Assembly: GCA_023700785.1 (NCBI GenBank)
Contig: JAMPYH010000205.1
Span: 1 to 5,220 of the forward strand
Direction of reading: 5' to 3'
DNA: 5,220 nt
Source: Candidatus Zixiibacteriota bacterium
Lineage (GTDB): Bacteria > Zixibacteria > MSB-5A5 > GN15 > FEB-12
In this document: piece after piece, positions 1 to 5,220 of the stretch
Layout: each line of letters opens with the position of its first letter
Numbering within the stretch: the first letter of the stretch is position 1
Translations under genes and position numbers: made by a program
The notes under the pieces: model-generated
Database searches by the model: none
What the model saw: the letters and a program-made list of their open reading frames with translations, nothing else
What the model was told of the DNA's origin: nothing

Positions 1-593
1 ATCATCGCCTGAAGGGGCGCGTCGGGATCTCCGGTCGGCGGGCGGAATTGGCGGACGATAGCTTCAAGCAGTTCATTCACCCCGATCCCCATCTTGGCCG
101 AGACCTGGACCACCTCTTCCGGCTTGCATCCAAGCAACTCGACAATTTCACCGACCACGCGCTTGGGGTCGGCGGCGGGAAGATCGATCTTATTCACGAC
201 CGGCAGAATATCAAGATTATTCTCCATCGCGAGATAGAGATTCGAAAGGGTTTGAGCTTCGATCCCCTGCGACGCGTCGACGACCAGTATCGCTCCTTCG
301 CACGCGGCCAGCGAGCGGGAGACCTCGTATGTGAAATCAACGTGACCCGGGGTATCGATCAGGTTGAATTCATAGATCGAGCCATCTTTGGCTTTGTAGT
401 CAAGGCGAATAGCATGCGCTTTGATCGTGATGCCGCGCTCCTGCTCAAGCTCCATCGAGTCGAGCACCTGGGCATGCATCTGCCGCGTGGACAGCGTCTT
501 GGTCTGCTCGAGCAATCGATCAGCCAGGGTGGACTTCCCATGGTCGATATGGGCGATGATCGAAAAATTCCGTATTTTACTCAGGTCGTGCAT
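1..593 (-). CDS. lepA: Elongation factor 4 (LepA) GTPase, N-terminal part, cut by the window edge
   Basis: This is the first 197 codons of LepA/EF4, a ribosome-binding translational GTPase of about 600 residues; the rest lies beyond base 1. All GTP-binding motifs are visible: G1 AHIDHGKS (residues 14-21), G2 RGITI (53-57), G3 DTPGH (80-84), G4 NKID (134-137) and G5 SAK (165-167). The segment LDSMELEQERGITIK and the stretch around PPTGDPDAPLQA match LepA rather than EF-G or TypA. EF4 binds stalled or mis-translocated ribosomes and is thought to help translation or initiation under stress. The start is the ATG at 591-593: the codon just upstream is an in-frame TAG, so no longer form is possible. 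A weak Shine-Dalgarno-like AGAAG lies six bases upstream. The gene follows cdaA after 132 bases, with a candidate promoter of its own. Nothing in the visible part is damaged. Family assignment is very secure. Confidence 0.97.
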   Translation of the reverse strand, partial: MHDLSKIRNFSIIAHIDHGKSTLADRLLEQTKTLSTRQMHAQVLDSMELEQERGITIKAHAIRLDYKAKDGSIYEFNLIDTPGHVDFTYEVSRSLAACEGAILVVDASQGIEAQTLSNLYLAMENNLDILPVVNKIDLPAADPKRVVGEIVELLGCKPEEVVQVSAKMGIGVNELLEAIVRQFRPPTGDPDAPLQAM

Positions 594-616
594 CTATGTC
601 TTCTACTGTTCGGGGA

Positions 617-630
617 GCCAATCGGTTGGC
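617..630 (-). other. Small hairpin in the lepA leader
   Basis: GCCAA and TTGGC (minus-strand reading) are separated by four bases, giving a 5-bp stem that ends 23 bases before the lepA ATG. No run of T follows, so it is not an intrinsic terminator. It would lie inside the leader of a transcript from the candidate promoter at 682-710. Whether it does anything is unknown; a 5-bp stem can arise by chance. Confidence 0.25.
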
Positions 631-681
631 GTCCAAGCGCATACCTCGCTGTGGGCTGTTACTGCCGTTTACGAGCGGCAA

Positions 682-710
682 AAGGTAGGGAAATATCAGG
701 GGAATGTCAA
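682..710 (-). promoter_or_regulatory. Candidate promoter upstream of lepA
   Basis: Read on the minus strand there is a perfect -35 box TTGACA (705-710), a 17-base spacer and a -10-like TACCTT (682-687), which keeps the key T, A and final T of TATAAT. Transcription would start near 675, leaving a leader of about 80 bases before lepA. The same bases also resemble the Bacteroidetes-type pattern TTTG...TAnnTTTG (TTTG at 708-711, TACCTTTT at 680-687, one base off), so the sigma factor is uncertain. The position, in the longest intergenic gap of the window and just after the cdaA stop, fits a promoter that lets lepA be expressed apart from the folate/cdaA unit. No intrinsic terminator is seen after cdaA, so read-through may also occur. 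Confidence 0.5.
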
Positions 711-725
711 ACAGTGTCGGTGAAG

Positions 726-1487
726 CTACTTCTTCAGATACCAGAGCAGCCGATCCTTGAAATCTGCCTTCCGGATATCCTTCTCAAGCTCCCCTTCATA
801 CGCGATCGAGATCGCCTGAGTCTCCTCCGAGACAACCACCACCACCGCGTCGGAAACCTCAGAGACACCGATGGCCGCTTTGTGGCGCATGCCGAACAAC
901 TGCGAATATTTCGGGTTGCCGGAGAGCGGCAGCGATGCCGCGGCCGCCACCACATAATTCCCCGAGACGATCGCCGCGCCGTCGTGCAACGGCGTGTACG
1001 GAGTAAACAGCGTGATCAGCAATTCGCTGGAGAGTTCGGCGTTCATTAATCTGCCGGATTCGGCGAAGTTCCGCAAACCGGTTCTTCGCTCCACCACGAT
1101 CAAGCCGCCATAGCGGAGTTCCGCGAGCCGGAGCGCCGCGCGGCCAACCTCATCGAGCGTCCTGCGCTGCTCCAGATTGACCAACCGCCGAAAGATCGGG
1201 TTTTGCCCCATGTGGGCAAGGGCGCCGCGAAGTTCCGGCTGGAAAACGATCACCAATACGATAAAGCCGACAGTGGCGAGATTGGTAAAGAGCCAGGTCA
1301 GCGCTTCGAGCTGAAACCAGTACGAGAAGAAGGCGACCAGGCCGATGAGGGTCATTCCGACAATGATCTGCGCGGAACGGGTCCCTTTGGTCAGCTTGAG
1401 CAGTTGATAGATAATGACCGACACGATCGTGATATCGACCGCGTCTTTCCATCCAAATCGAATGAAATCAAACCCAAGCAGATTCAT
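726..1487 (-). CDS. cdaA: Membrane diadenylate cyclase CdaA (DAC domain, c-di-AMP synthase)
   Basis: CdaA (also DacA, YbbP family) condenses two ATP into cyclic di-AMP, a messenger for potassium, osmotic and cell-wall control. The 253-residue length is typical. Three hydrophobic helices are visible at about 15-30, 39-56 and 63-82, followed by the family landmark FQPELR (82-87) and the cytoplasmic DAC domain (about 105-240). The catalytic DGA motif is at 169-171 within LHDGAAI, and the ATP-binding RHR motif appears as RHK (201-203) in MRHKAAIG, a conservative change. SEET (220-223) is also present. The start ATG overlaps the folP stop as ATGA (1484-1487). No clear Shine-Dalgarno is seen, which suggests translation coupled to folP. 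Firmicutes carry cdaR (ybbR) and glmM directly after cdaA; here lepA follows, so no regulator gene is adjacent on that side. DisA is excluded, since there are membrane helices and no DNA-binding C-terminus. Confidence 0.96.
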   Translation of the reverse strand: MNLLGFDFIRFGWKDAVDITIVSVIIYQLLKLTKGTRSAQIIVGMTLIGLVAFFSYWFQLEALTWLFTNLATVGFIVLVIVFQPELRGALAHMGQNPIFRRLVNLEQRRTLDEVGRAALRLAELRYGGLIVVERRTGLRNFAESGRLMNAELSSELLITLFTPYTPLHDGAAIVSGNYVVAAAASLPLSGNPKYSQLFGMRHKAAIGVSEVSDAVVVVVSEETQAISIAYEGELEKDIRKADFKDRLLWYLKK

Positions 1488-2362
1488 CTTTTATCCACCA
1501 CCGCTTTGGCGACTCGCAGCGCCTCAATTGTCGCCGCGACATCATGCACGCGCACGATATTGGCGCCATGTAACAGCGCCACCAGCGCGGCCGCGATCGA
1601 TCCGCCCAGTCGCTCGGCGGGAGACGCGCCCGTCCCGGCGACCTTGTCGATAAACGACTTTCTCGATGCTCCTACCAGCACCGGCAATCCAAAGTGCGAA
1701 AATCTCTCGACATGCGCAAGCAATTCGAGATTGTCCTGCACCCGTTTGCCGAAGCCGATCCCCGGATCGACGATCAGTTTCCCTCGGACCACGCCATGCT
1801 GCGTCGCGAACGCGATACGCTGAGCCAGAAACGCGAGTATCTCCTCGACGCAGTTATCGTAACAGGGATTCTGTTGCATGGTCAGCGGCGTTCCCAGCAT
1901 ATGCATCAACACGACCGGCGCGCCGGTTTGGGCGGCGATCCGGACCATCTCGGCGTCGGTGCGAAGCGCGGAGATATCGTTGATAATATCCGCGCCCGCC
2001 AGGATCGCTTTCTCGGCGACCGCGGCTTTGTAGGTGTCGATAGATATCGGGATCTCGGTCTGACTCCGGAGCTGCTCGATCACCGGCAGCACGCGCTGGA
2101 TCTCATCCTCGATCGAAATAGCGTCCGCGCCGGGACGCGAAGACTCCCCGCCGATATCGATCAGATCCGCGCCTTCCTCGACGAGTCTCAGCGCGTGGCC
2201 GACCGCGTGATCGGCCAGCAGAAATTGCCCGCCGTCGGAGAACGAATCCGGTGTGACATTGACAATTCCCATCACCAACGGCCGTTCGAACGATAGCTGC
2301 CGCCCGCCGGATAGCGCGATTGGCGCGGGTACTCGTTTGTCTGTTGAGATGGTACCTGTCAT
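1484..2362 (-). CDS. folP: Dihydropteroate synthase (FolP)
   Basis: FolP condenses 6-hydroxymethyl-dihydropterin diphosphate with p-aminobenzoate to give dihydropteroate; it is the sulfonamide target. The TIM-barrel motifs occur in order: GIVNVTPDSFSDGG (32-45), DIGGESSRPGA (69-79), SIDTYK (107-112), NDIS (128-131), HMLGTP (154-159), VDPGIGFGK (198-206), the SRK loop (GASRKSF, 231-237) and RVHDV (271-275). All expected pterin, phosphate and substrate-binding residues appear intact. I chose ATG at 2360-2362 (292 residues) because AGGG lies seven bases upstream. An in-frame GTG at 2393-2395 would add eleven residues but has no ribosome binding site, and the extra residues show no family resemblance. 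The 3' end overlaps cdaA by ATGA. Upstream, 75 bases separate it from folE; I see no convincing promoter there, so it is probably co-transcribed with ftsH and folE. Function is very secure; the start is fairly secure. Confidence 0.96.
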   Translation of the reverse strand: MTGTISTDKRVPAPIALSGGRQLSFERPLVMGIVNVTPDSFSDGGQFLLADHAVGHALRLVEEGADLIDIGGESSRPGADAISIEDEIQRVLPVIEQLRSQTEIPISIDTYKAAVAEKAILAGADIINDISALRTDAEMVRIAAQTGAPVVLMHMLGTPLTMQQNPCYDNCVEEILAFLAQRIAFATQHGVVRGKLIVDPGIGFGKRVQDNLELLAHVERFSHFGLPVLVGASRKSFIDKVAGTGASPAERLGGSIAAALVALLHGANIVRVHDVAATIEALRVAKAVVDKR

Positions 2363-2369
2363 AGCCGAA

Positions 2370-2377
2370 CCCTGCCC
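2370..2377 (-). promoter_or_regulatory. Ribosome binding site deciding the folP start
   Basis: GGGCAGGG on the minus strand ends seven bases before the ATG at 2360-2362. It is the only purine-rich site suitably placed for either candidate start, and it favours the ATG over the GTG at 2393-2395. Upstream CCCTC (2401-2405) could pair with GAGGG just 5' of the site, so partial masking is conceivable but unproven. Confidence 0.5.
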
Positions 2378-2437
2378 TCTATACAGAAAGTGCACCGGCC
2401 GGAGGGGAAAGGCAAGGGATTATTCGAAAGCGGGATA

Positions 2438-3007
2438 CTACTTGCGACGGCTCTCTATGAGGGTCAGCGCCTCATAGCGGGTGGCGTCGCGCCGCATCAT
2501 GCCGCGGATCGCCGAAGTGACTATCAAACTTCCCGGCGCTTTAAGGCCGCGCATGGTCATGCAGAGATGTTCCGCCTCGACCACCACCAGCACCCCTTTC
2601 GCCCCCAGCGCGTCAACGATCGAATCGGCGATCTGCGAGGTCATCCGTTCCTGCACCTGGAGCCGCTTCGAGAGGATATCGATCACCTTGATCATGTTCG
2701 AGAAGCCGACCATCTTGTCGTTTTGCGGGATGTAGGCAATATGGATCCGGCCAAAGAACGGCAGGAGATGATGCTCGCACAAAGAGAAAAACGAGATGTC
2801 ACGCAGGATGATCATCTCGTCTTTGTTTTTCGTCGTGTAGCGTTGAAGTTCGACCGCGGGATCCTGCTCCATGCCGGCGAGCACTTCGTCGTAGAACTCC
2901 GCTATGCGTTCCGGGGTTCGCTCCAGTCCCTCGCGAGTCAGCTTTTCACCGACTCCCTCAAGGATCAGCTTTACCCCCTGGATGATCTTGTCGCGGTCTA
3001 TCGCCAC
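2438..3007 (-). CDS. folE: GTP cyclohydrolase I (FolE)
   Basis: FolE converts GTP to 7,8-dihydroneopterin triphosphate and formate, the entry step to folate (and to queuosine-type pathways). At 189 residues it has the usual length. The zinc ligands are Cys77 and His80 in SLCEHHLLPFFG and Cys149 in HLCMTMRG; His79, His147, Gln119, Glu120 and Arg153 match active-site positions of the E. coli enzyme, and RTPER (30-34) is present. One oddity: the usual GLSKxxR triphosphate loop reads GFSNMIK (101-107), replacing the Lys and Arg that correspond to E. coli Lys136 and Arg139. The start is GTG at 3005-3007, two bases after the ftsH stop. An ATG at 3007-3009 is out of frame and ends after three codons, and the next in-frame Met is residue 46, inside the fold. 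No Shine-Dalgarno is visible, so coupling to ftsH is likely. It is type I, not the unrelated FolE2. Confidence 0.95.
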   Translation of the reverse strand: MAIDRDKIIQGVKLILEGVGEKLTREGLERTPERIAEFYDEVLAGMEQDPAVELQRYTTKNKDEMIILRDISFFSLCEHHLLPFFGRIHIAYIPQNDKMVGFSNMIKVIDILSKRLQVQERMTSQIADSIVDALGAKGVLVVVEAEHLCMTMRGLKAPGSLIVTSAIRGMMRRDATRYEALTLIESRRK

Positions 3008-3009
3008 AT

Positions 3010-4965
3010 TTAGCTGGTCGGGACCGGCGCGATGACCGGCTCGACATTCCCGGATGCCCGACCAATTATTTCATCTACTTCGCGGCCGTCGATGATCTCC
3101 CGCTCCAGCAGCGCCTTGGCCAGAAGGTGCAGTTTATCGAGATTTGCGGCGAGCAGCTTACGCGCCATGGTTTCGGCCGACGTGACAAAACTGGATATCT
3201 CCTGGTCGATAATGACCGACGTCGCCTCGGAATGATCCGCCGCTTGCGCCATCTCGCGGCCCAGGAAGATATGCTCCTCGGTCTTGCCAAACGTCACCGG
3301 CCCGATCTTTTCCGACATCCCCCAATTGCAAACCATCTTGCGCGCGAGTTTGGTCGCCCGCTCGAGATCATTCCCGGCGCCGGTATCCAACTGGTTGAAG
3401 ACCAGTATTTCGGCGACTCGACCGCCCATCAACACCGCGAGAACTGTTTCCAGATAATCCCGGCTATGAGTGTGCCGCTCGTCCACCGGCAATGACTGGG
3501 TAACACCCAGCGCCATGCCGCGCGGGATGATCGTCACCTTGTGGATCGGATCCGCTTTTGGCAGGTACTTGGCAACCAGAGTATGCCCGGCCTCGTGATA
3601 GGCGATGATCTTCTTTTCTTCGTCGGTGATGACCAGCGATTTCCGGGCGGAGCCCATCATCACTTTGTCCTTCGCCTCCTCAAAGTCGAACATCGAGACG
3701 GATTCTTTATTTTTCCGCGCGGCCAGAAGCGCGGCCTCATTCACCATGTTGGCAAGGTCGGCGCCGGACATTCCGGGCGTGCCGCGAGCCAGAACGGTCA
3801 ATTCAACATCGGGCGAGGTCTTGATCTTGCGCGTATGGACTTTGAGGATCCCTTCGCGCCCCTTGACATCAGGTGTGGCGACAACTATCTGTCGGTCGAA
3901 TCGTCCGGGACGAAGGAGCGCCGGGTCGAGAACATCCGGGCGGTTGGTCGCGGCGATAAGAATGACACCGTCATTCGACTCAAAGCCATCCATCTCGACC
4001 AATAATTGATTGAGAGTTTGCTCGCGTTCATCATGTCCACCGCCAAGACCGGCGCCGCGATGGCGCCCGACCGCGTCGATCTCATCGATAAAGATAATGC
4101 ATGGCGCGTTGCGCTTCCCCTGATCAAACAGGTCGCGAACACGCGAAGCACCGACGCCGACAAACATCTCGACAAAGTCCGAGCCGGACATCGAGAAGAA
4201 CGGCACGCCGGCTTCGCCGGCCACCGCGCGCGCCAACAGCGTCTTCCCCGTTCCGGGCGGACCGAGCAGAAGCGCGCCTTTGGGGATCTTGCCGCCGAGT
4301 TTCTGGAATTTCCCCGGCTCTTTAAGGAACTCAATGATCTCCTTGAGTTCTTCTTTCGCTTCATCCGCGCCGGCAACATCGTTAAACGTCACCTTCGGGC
4401 GCTCGTCGGTCATCAGCTTGGCTTTCGATTTTCCGAATGAGAAAAGTCCCTTTGGCCCGGACGCGCCCTGCATCTGGCGCAGGAAGAATATGTACACGAA
4501 CAGCAGCAGGATCCACGGCCCCACCGCGATCAGAATCGACAGGAAATCCGGCCCTTTTTCGGCGGCTTTCACTTTCGCGCCGGTAGCTTCAAGTCGTTTC
4601 ACCAGGTCGTAGTTGGTATCCGGGAAAGGAATACGGGTCTTGAACTGGCTGAAAGACCGGGTTGATTTGGTCGTCGCGAAGGTCTTCCCTTCTTTCAGCT
4701 TTCCCTCAACTTCGCGCTCCAGGAAGATCACTTCGGTCACATTGGCGCTATCGATCTGCTGGGTGAATTCGGAATAGCTGATCTCGGCGACTTCCGGATT
4801 CATGCCGGACAGATAATTATAGATCACGACACTGCCCAGCAGCAGGACCGCCCAGAAAAGCAATGTTCTCCCGGGGCCGCGCCACGAAGAACCGTCGCGG
4901 GGACTTTCACCTTTGTTTTTCATCGGACCACCCGGTCTGTCGGGTCGGTTATGCGAATCGTTCAC
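3010..4965 (-). CDS. ftsH: ATP-dependent membrane zinc metalloprotease FtsH
   Basis: FtsH is a hexameric inner-membrane AAA+ protease that extracts and degrades misassembled membrane proteins and selected soluble regulators. The 651 residues are full length. A polar Pro/Gly-rich N-terminus (1-30) precedes a membrane helix (about 34-53), a periplasmic domain, and a second helix (about 141-162). The AAA+ domain follows: Walker A GPPGTGKT (235-242), pore loop around Phe268, Walker B IIFIDEID (290-297), and the second region of homology with arginine fingers Arg352 and Arg355. The protease domain has HEAGH (457-461) with the third zinc ligand Asp533 in TGAGNDLERAT. The start is GTG at 4963-4965, preceded by GGAGAG with good spacing; ATG at 4921-4923 (residue 15) is a weaker alternative. 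A candidate promoter lies just upstream. hpt-ftsH adjacency is common in bacteria, and folE follows after two bases. All catalytic residues are intact. Confidence 0.98.
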   Translation of the reverse strand: MNDSHNRPDRPGGPMKNKGESPRDGSSWRGPGRTLLFWAVLLLGSVVIYNYLSGMNPEVAEISYSEFTQQIDSANVTEVIFLEREVEGKLKEGKTFATTKSTRSFSQFKTRIPFPDTNYDLVKRLEATGAKVKAAEKGPDFLSILIAVGPWILLLFVYIFFLRQMQGASGPKGLFSFGKSKAKLMTDERPKVTFNDVAGADEAKEELKEIIEFLKEPGKFQKLGGKIPKGALLLGPPGTGKTLLARAVAGEAGVPFFSMSGSDFVEMFVGVGASRVRDLFDQGKRNAPCIIFIDEIDAVGRHRGAGLGGGHDEREQTLNQLLVEMDGFESNDGVILIAATNRPDVLDPALLRPGRFDRQIVVATPDVKGREGILKVHTRKIKTSPDVELTVLARGTPGMSGADLANMVNEAALLAARKNKESVSMFDFEEAKDKVMMGSARKSLVITDEEKKIIAYHEAGHTLVAKYLPKADPIHKVTIIPRGMALGVTQSLPVDERHTHSRDYLETVLAVLMGGRVAEILVFNQLDTGAGNDLERATKLARKMVCNWGMSEKIGPVTFGKTEEHIFLGREMAQAADHSEATSVIIDQEISSFVTSAETMARKLLAANLDKLHLLAKALLEREIIDGREVDEIIGRASGNVEPVIAPVPTS

Positions 4966-4968
4966 TGT

Positions 4969-4974
4969 CTCTCC
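4969..4974 (-). promoter_or_regulatory. Shine-Dalgarno site that fixes the ftsH GTG start
   Basis: GGAGAG on the minus strand; its GGAG core is five bases from the GTG at 4963-4965. This is the strongest ribosome binding site in the window and supports the GTG start over the ATG 42 bases further in. Confidence 0.75.
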
Positions 4975-4996
4975 ACGAAAAAGTGTTCATCTACAG

Positions 4997-5026
4997 GTTA
5001 TACCAGCGAACCGGCCGCGGATTCAA
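4997..5026 (-). promoter_or_regulatory. Candidate sigma70-type promoter for the ftsH-folE-folP-cdaA unit
   Basis: On the minus strand: -35 box TTGAAT (5021-5026, four of six consensus bases), an 18-base spacer, and -10 box TATAAC (4997-5002, five of six) preceded by TGG, which forms an extended -10 (TGnTATAAC). Transcription would begin near 4990, giving a leader of about 25 bases that carries the GGAGAG site. It sits in the 84-base gap after hpt. I see no CIRCE-type heat-shock operator (TTAGCACTC-N9-GAGTGCTAA) here. The call rests on consensus match and position only. Confidence 0.55.
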
Positions 5027-5049
5027 TCGCCCGGCGCGGCAAGCGAAGT

Positions 5050-5220
5050 TCATCGGTCGATCAAACGGCCGATGAACGGAAGATTTCTATATTTCTGCGT
5101 ATTGTCGAGCCCAAAGCCGATCACAAACTCATTGCCGATACTGAAGCCCTTATACTTGACCTCGAACTTGGTTCGATGGCTGCCGGGCTTATCGAGCAAT
5201 GTAACAATCTCGAGGGAAGC
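5050..5220 (-). CDS. hpt: Hypoxanthine phosphoribosyltransferase, C-terminal end, cut by the window edge
   Basis: The last 56 codons and the TGA stop (5050-5052) of a purine phosphoribosyltransferase are present; the N-terminus lies beyond base 5220. The enzyme salvages hypoxanthine (and usually guanine) to IMP/GMP using PRPP. The visible part holds the family's C-terminal landmarks: LLDKPGSHR, where the Lys-Pro follows the phosphate-binding region, then IGNEFVIGFGLD, with the base-stacking and magnesium-binding Val/Gly/Asp segment, and KYRNLPFIG, the near-invariant tail. The PRPP motif itself falls outside the window. In many bacteria hpt follows tilS and precedes ftsH, and the order here agrees. 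The stop is 84 bases before the ftsH start, with hairpin-forming sequence at the end of the gene. Base-specificity (hypoxanthine versus guanine) cannot be told from this fragment. Confidence 0.93.
   Translation of the reverse strand, partial: ASLEIVTLLDKPGSHRTKFEVKYKGFSIGNEFVIGFGLDNTQKYRNLPFIGRLIDR
5051..5074 (-). repeat. Imperfect inverted repeat at the end of hpt
   Basis: CATCGG (minus-strand reading) pairs with CCGATG across the last codons and stop of hpt; two more base pairs follow past one mismatch, leaving a six-base loop. It could form a hairpin at the 3' end of hpt mRNA. No T-run follows on the minus strand, so it does not qualify as an intrinsic terminator. It may shield a 3' end or be chance within the coding sequence. 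Confidence 0.35.

Noticed and set aside
721..733. The GAAG-CTA-CTTC dyad at the cdaA stop as a terminator
   Set aside because: A 4-bp stem with a three-base loop and no following T-run is too weak to call.
48..1049. A 333-codon plus-strand reading frame spanning lepA and the 3' half of cdaA
   Set aside because: It lies antisense to two clearly real genes, crosses their intergenic gap, shows no recognisable domain, and is explained by GC-rich codon structure of the opposite strand.
2363..2395. An 11-residue N-terminal extension of FolP from the GTG at 2393-2395
   Set aside because: There is no Shine-Dalgarno before that GTG, while AGGG is well placed before the ATG at 2360-2362; FolP does not need the extra residues.
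2363..2437. A promoter or riboswitch in the folE-folP gap
   Set aside because: Only 75 bases are available, no -35/-10 pair with usable spacing was found, and no recognisable tetrahydrofolate riboswitch features can be made out.
2390..3013. A 207-codon plus-strand frame antisense to folE
   Set aside because: The minus strand encodes a complete FolE with all zinc ligands; the antisense protein is rich in His, Arg and Asp, as expected from a shadow frame.
3541..4440. Several plus-strand frames antisense to the ftsH AAA+ domain
   Set aside because: They overlap one another and the conserved Walker motifs of ftsH, and have no recognisable motif or convincing ribosome binding site.

Overview
The window is a compact bacterial housekeeping block, and every gene reads on the minus strand. 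In transcription order (high to low coordinate) it holds the 3' end of hpt (hypoxanthine phosphoribosyltransferase), ftsH (membrane AAA+ zinc protease), folE (GTP cyclohydrolase I), folP (dihydropteroate synthase), cdaA (membrane diadenylate cyclase) and the 5' two-thirds of the GTPase part of lepA (elongation factor 4). The two end genes are cut only by the window edges. No RNA gene, mobile element, CRISPR array or foreign-looking segment is visible, and the long plus-strand reading frames are shadows of these genes.

Organism: a GC-moderate bacterium whose proteins all look like ordinary, complete family members. The folP-cdaA pair, with cdaA not followed by a cdaR (ybbR) gene as in Firmicutes, recalls Bacteroidetes/Chlorobi-type (FCB group) genomes, including candidate phyla such as Zixibacteria. 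This placement is inference from gene order and general protein character, and it is weak without a tree.

Layout: 5050-5220 is the hpt tail. 4966-5049 is an 84-base gap with a good candidate promoter and a clear ribosome binding site for ftsH. 3010-4965 is ftsH. folE (2438-3007) begins two bases after the ftsH stop with a GTG codon. A 75-base gap follows, then folP (1484-2362, start chosen at an internal ATG). cdaA (726-1487) overlaps folP by an ATGA. 594-725 is a 132-base gap with a second candidate promoter and a small hairpin, leading into lepA (1-593).

How they work together: ftsH-folE-folP-cdaA looks like one transcription unit, judged from the tight junctions. FolE makes dihydroneopterin triphosphate from GTP, and FolP joins the derived pterin to p-aminobenzoate, so two folate-pathway steps sit together. 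CdaA makes the second messenger c-di-AMP at the membrane, and FtsH performs membrane protein quality control. hpt (purine salvage) may be the end of an upstream unit, and lepA probably also has its own promoter. The one feature that stands out at protein level is a changed triphosphate-binding loop in FolE. I found no convincing undescribed system here.
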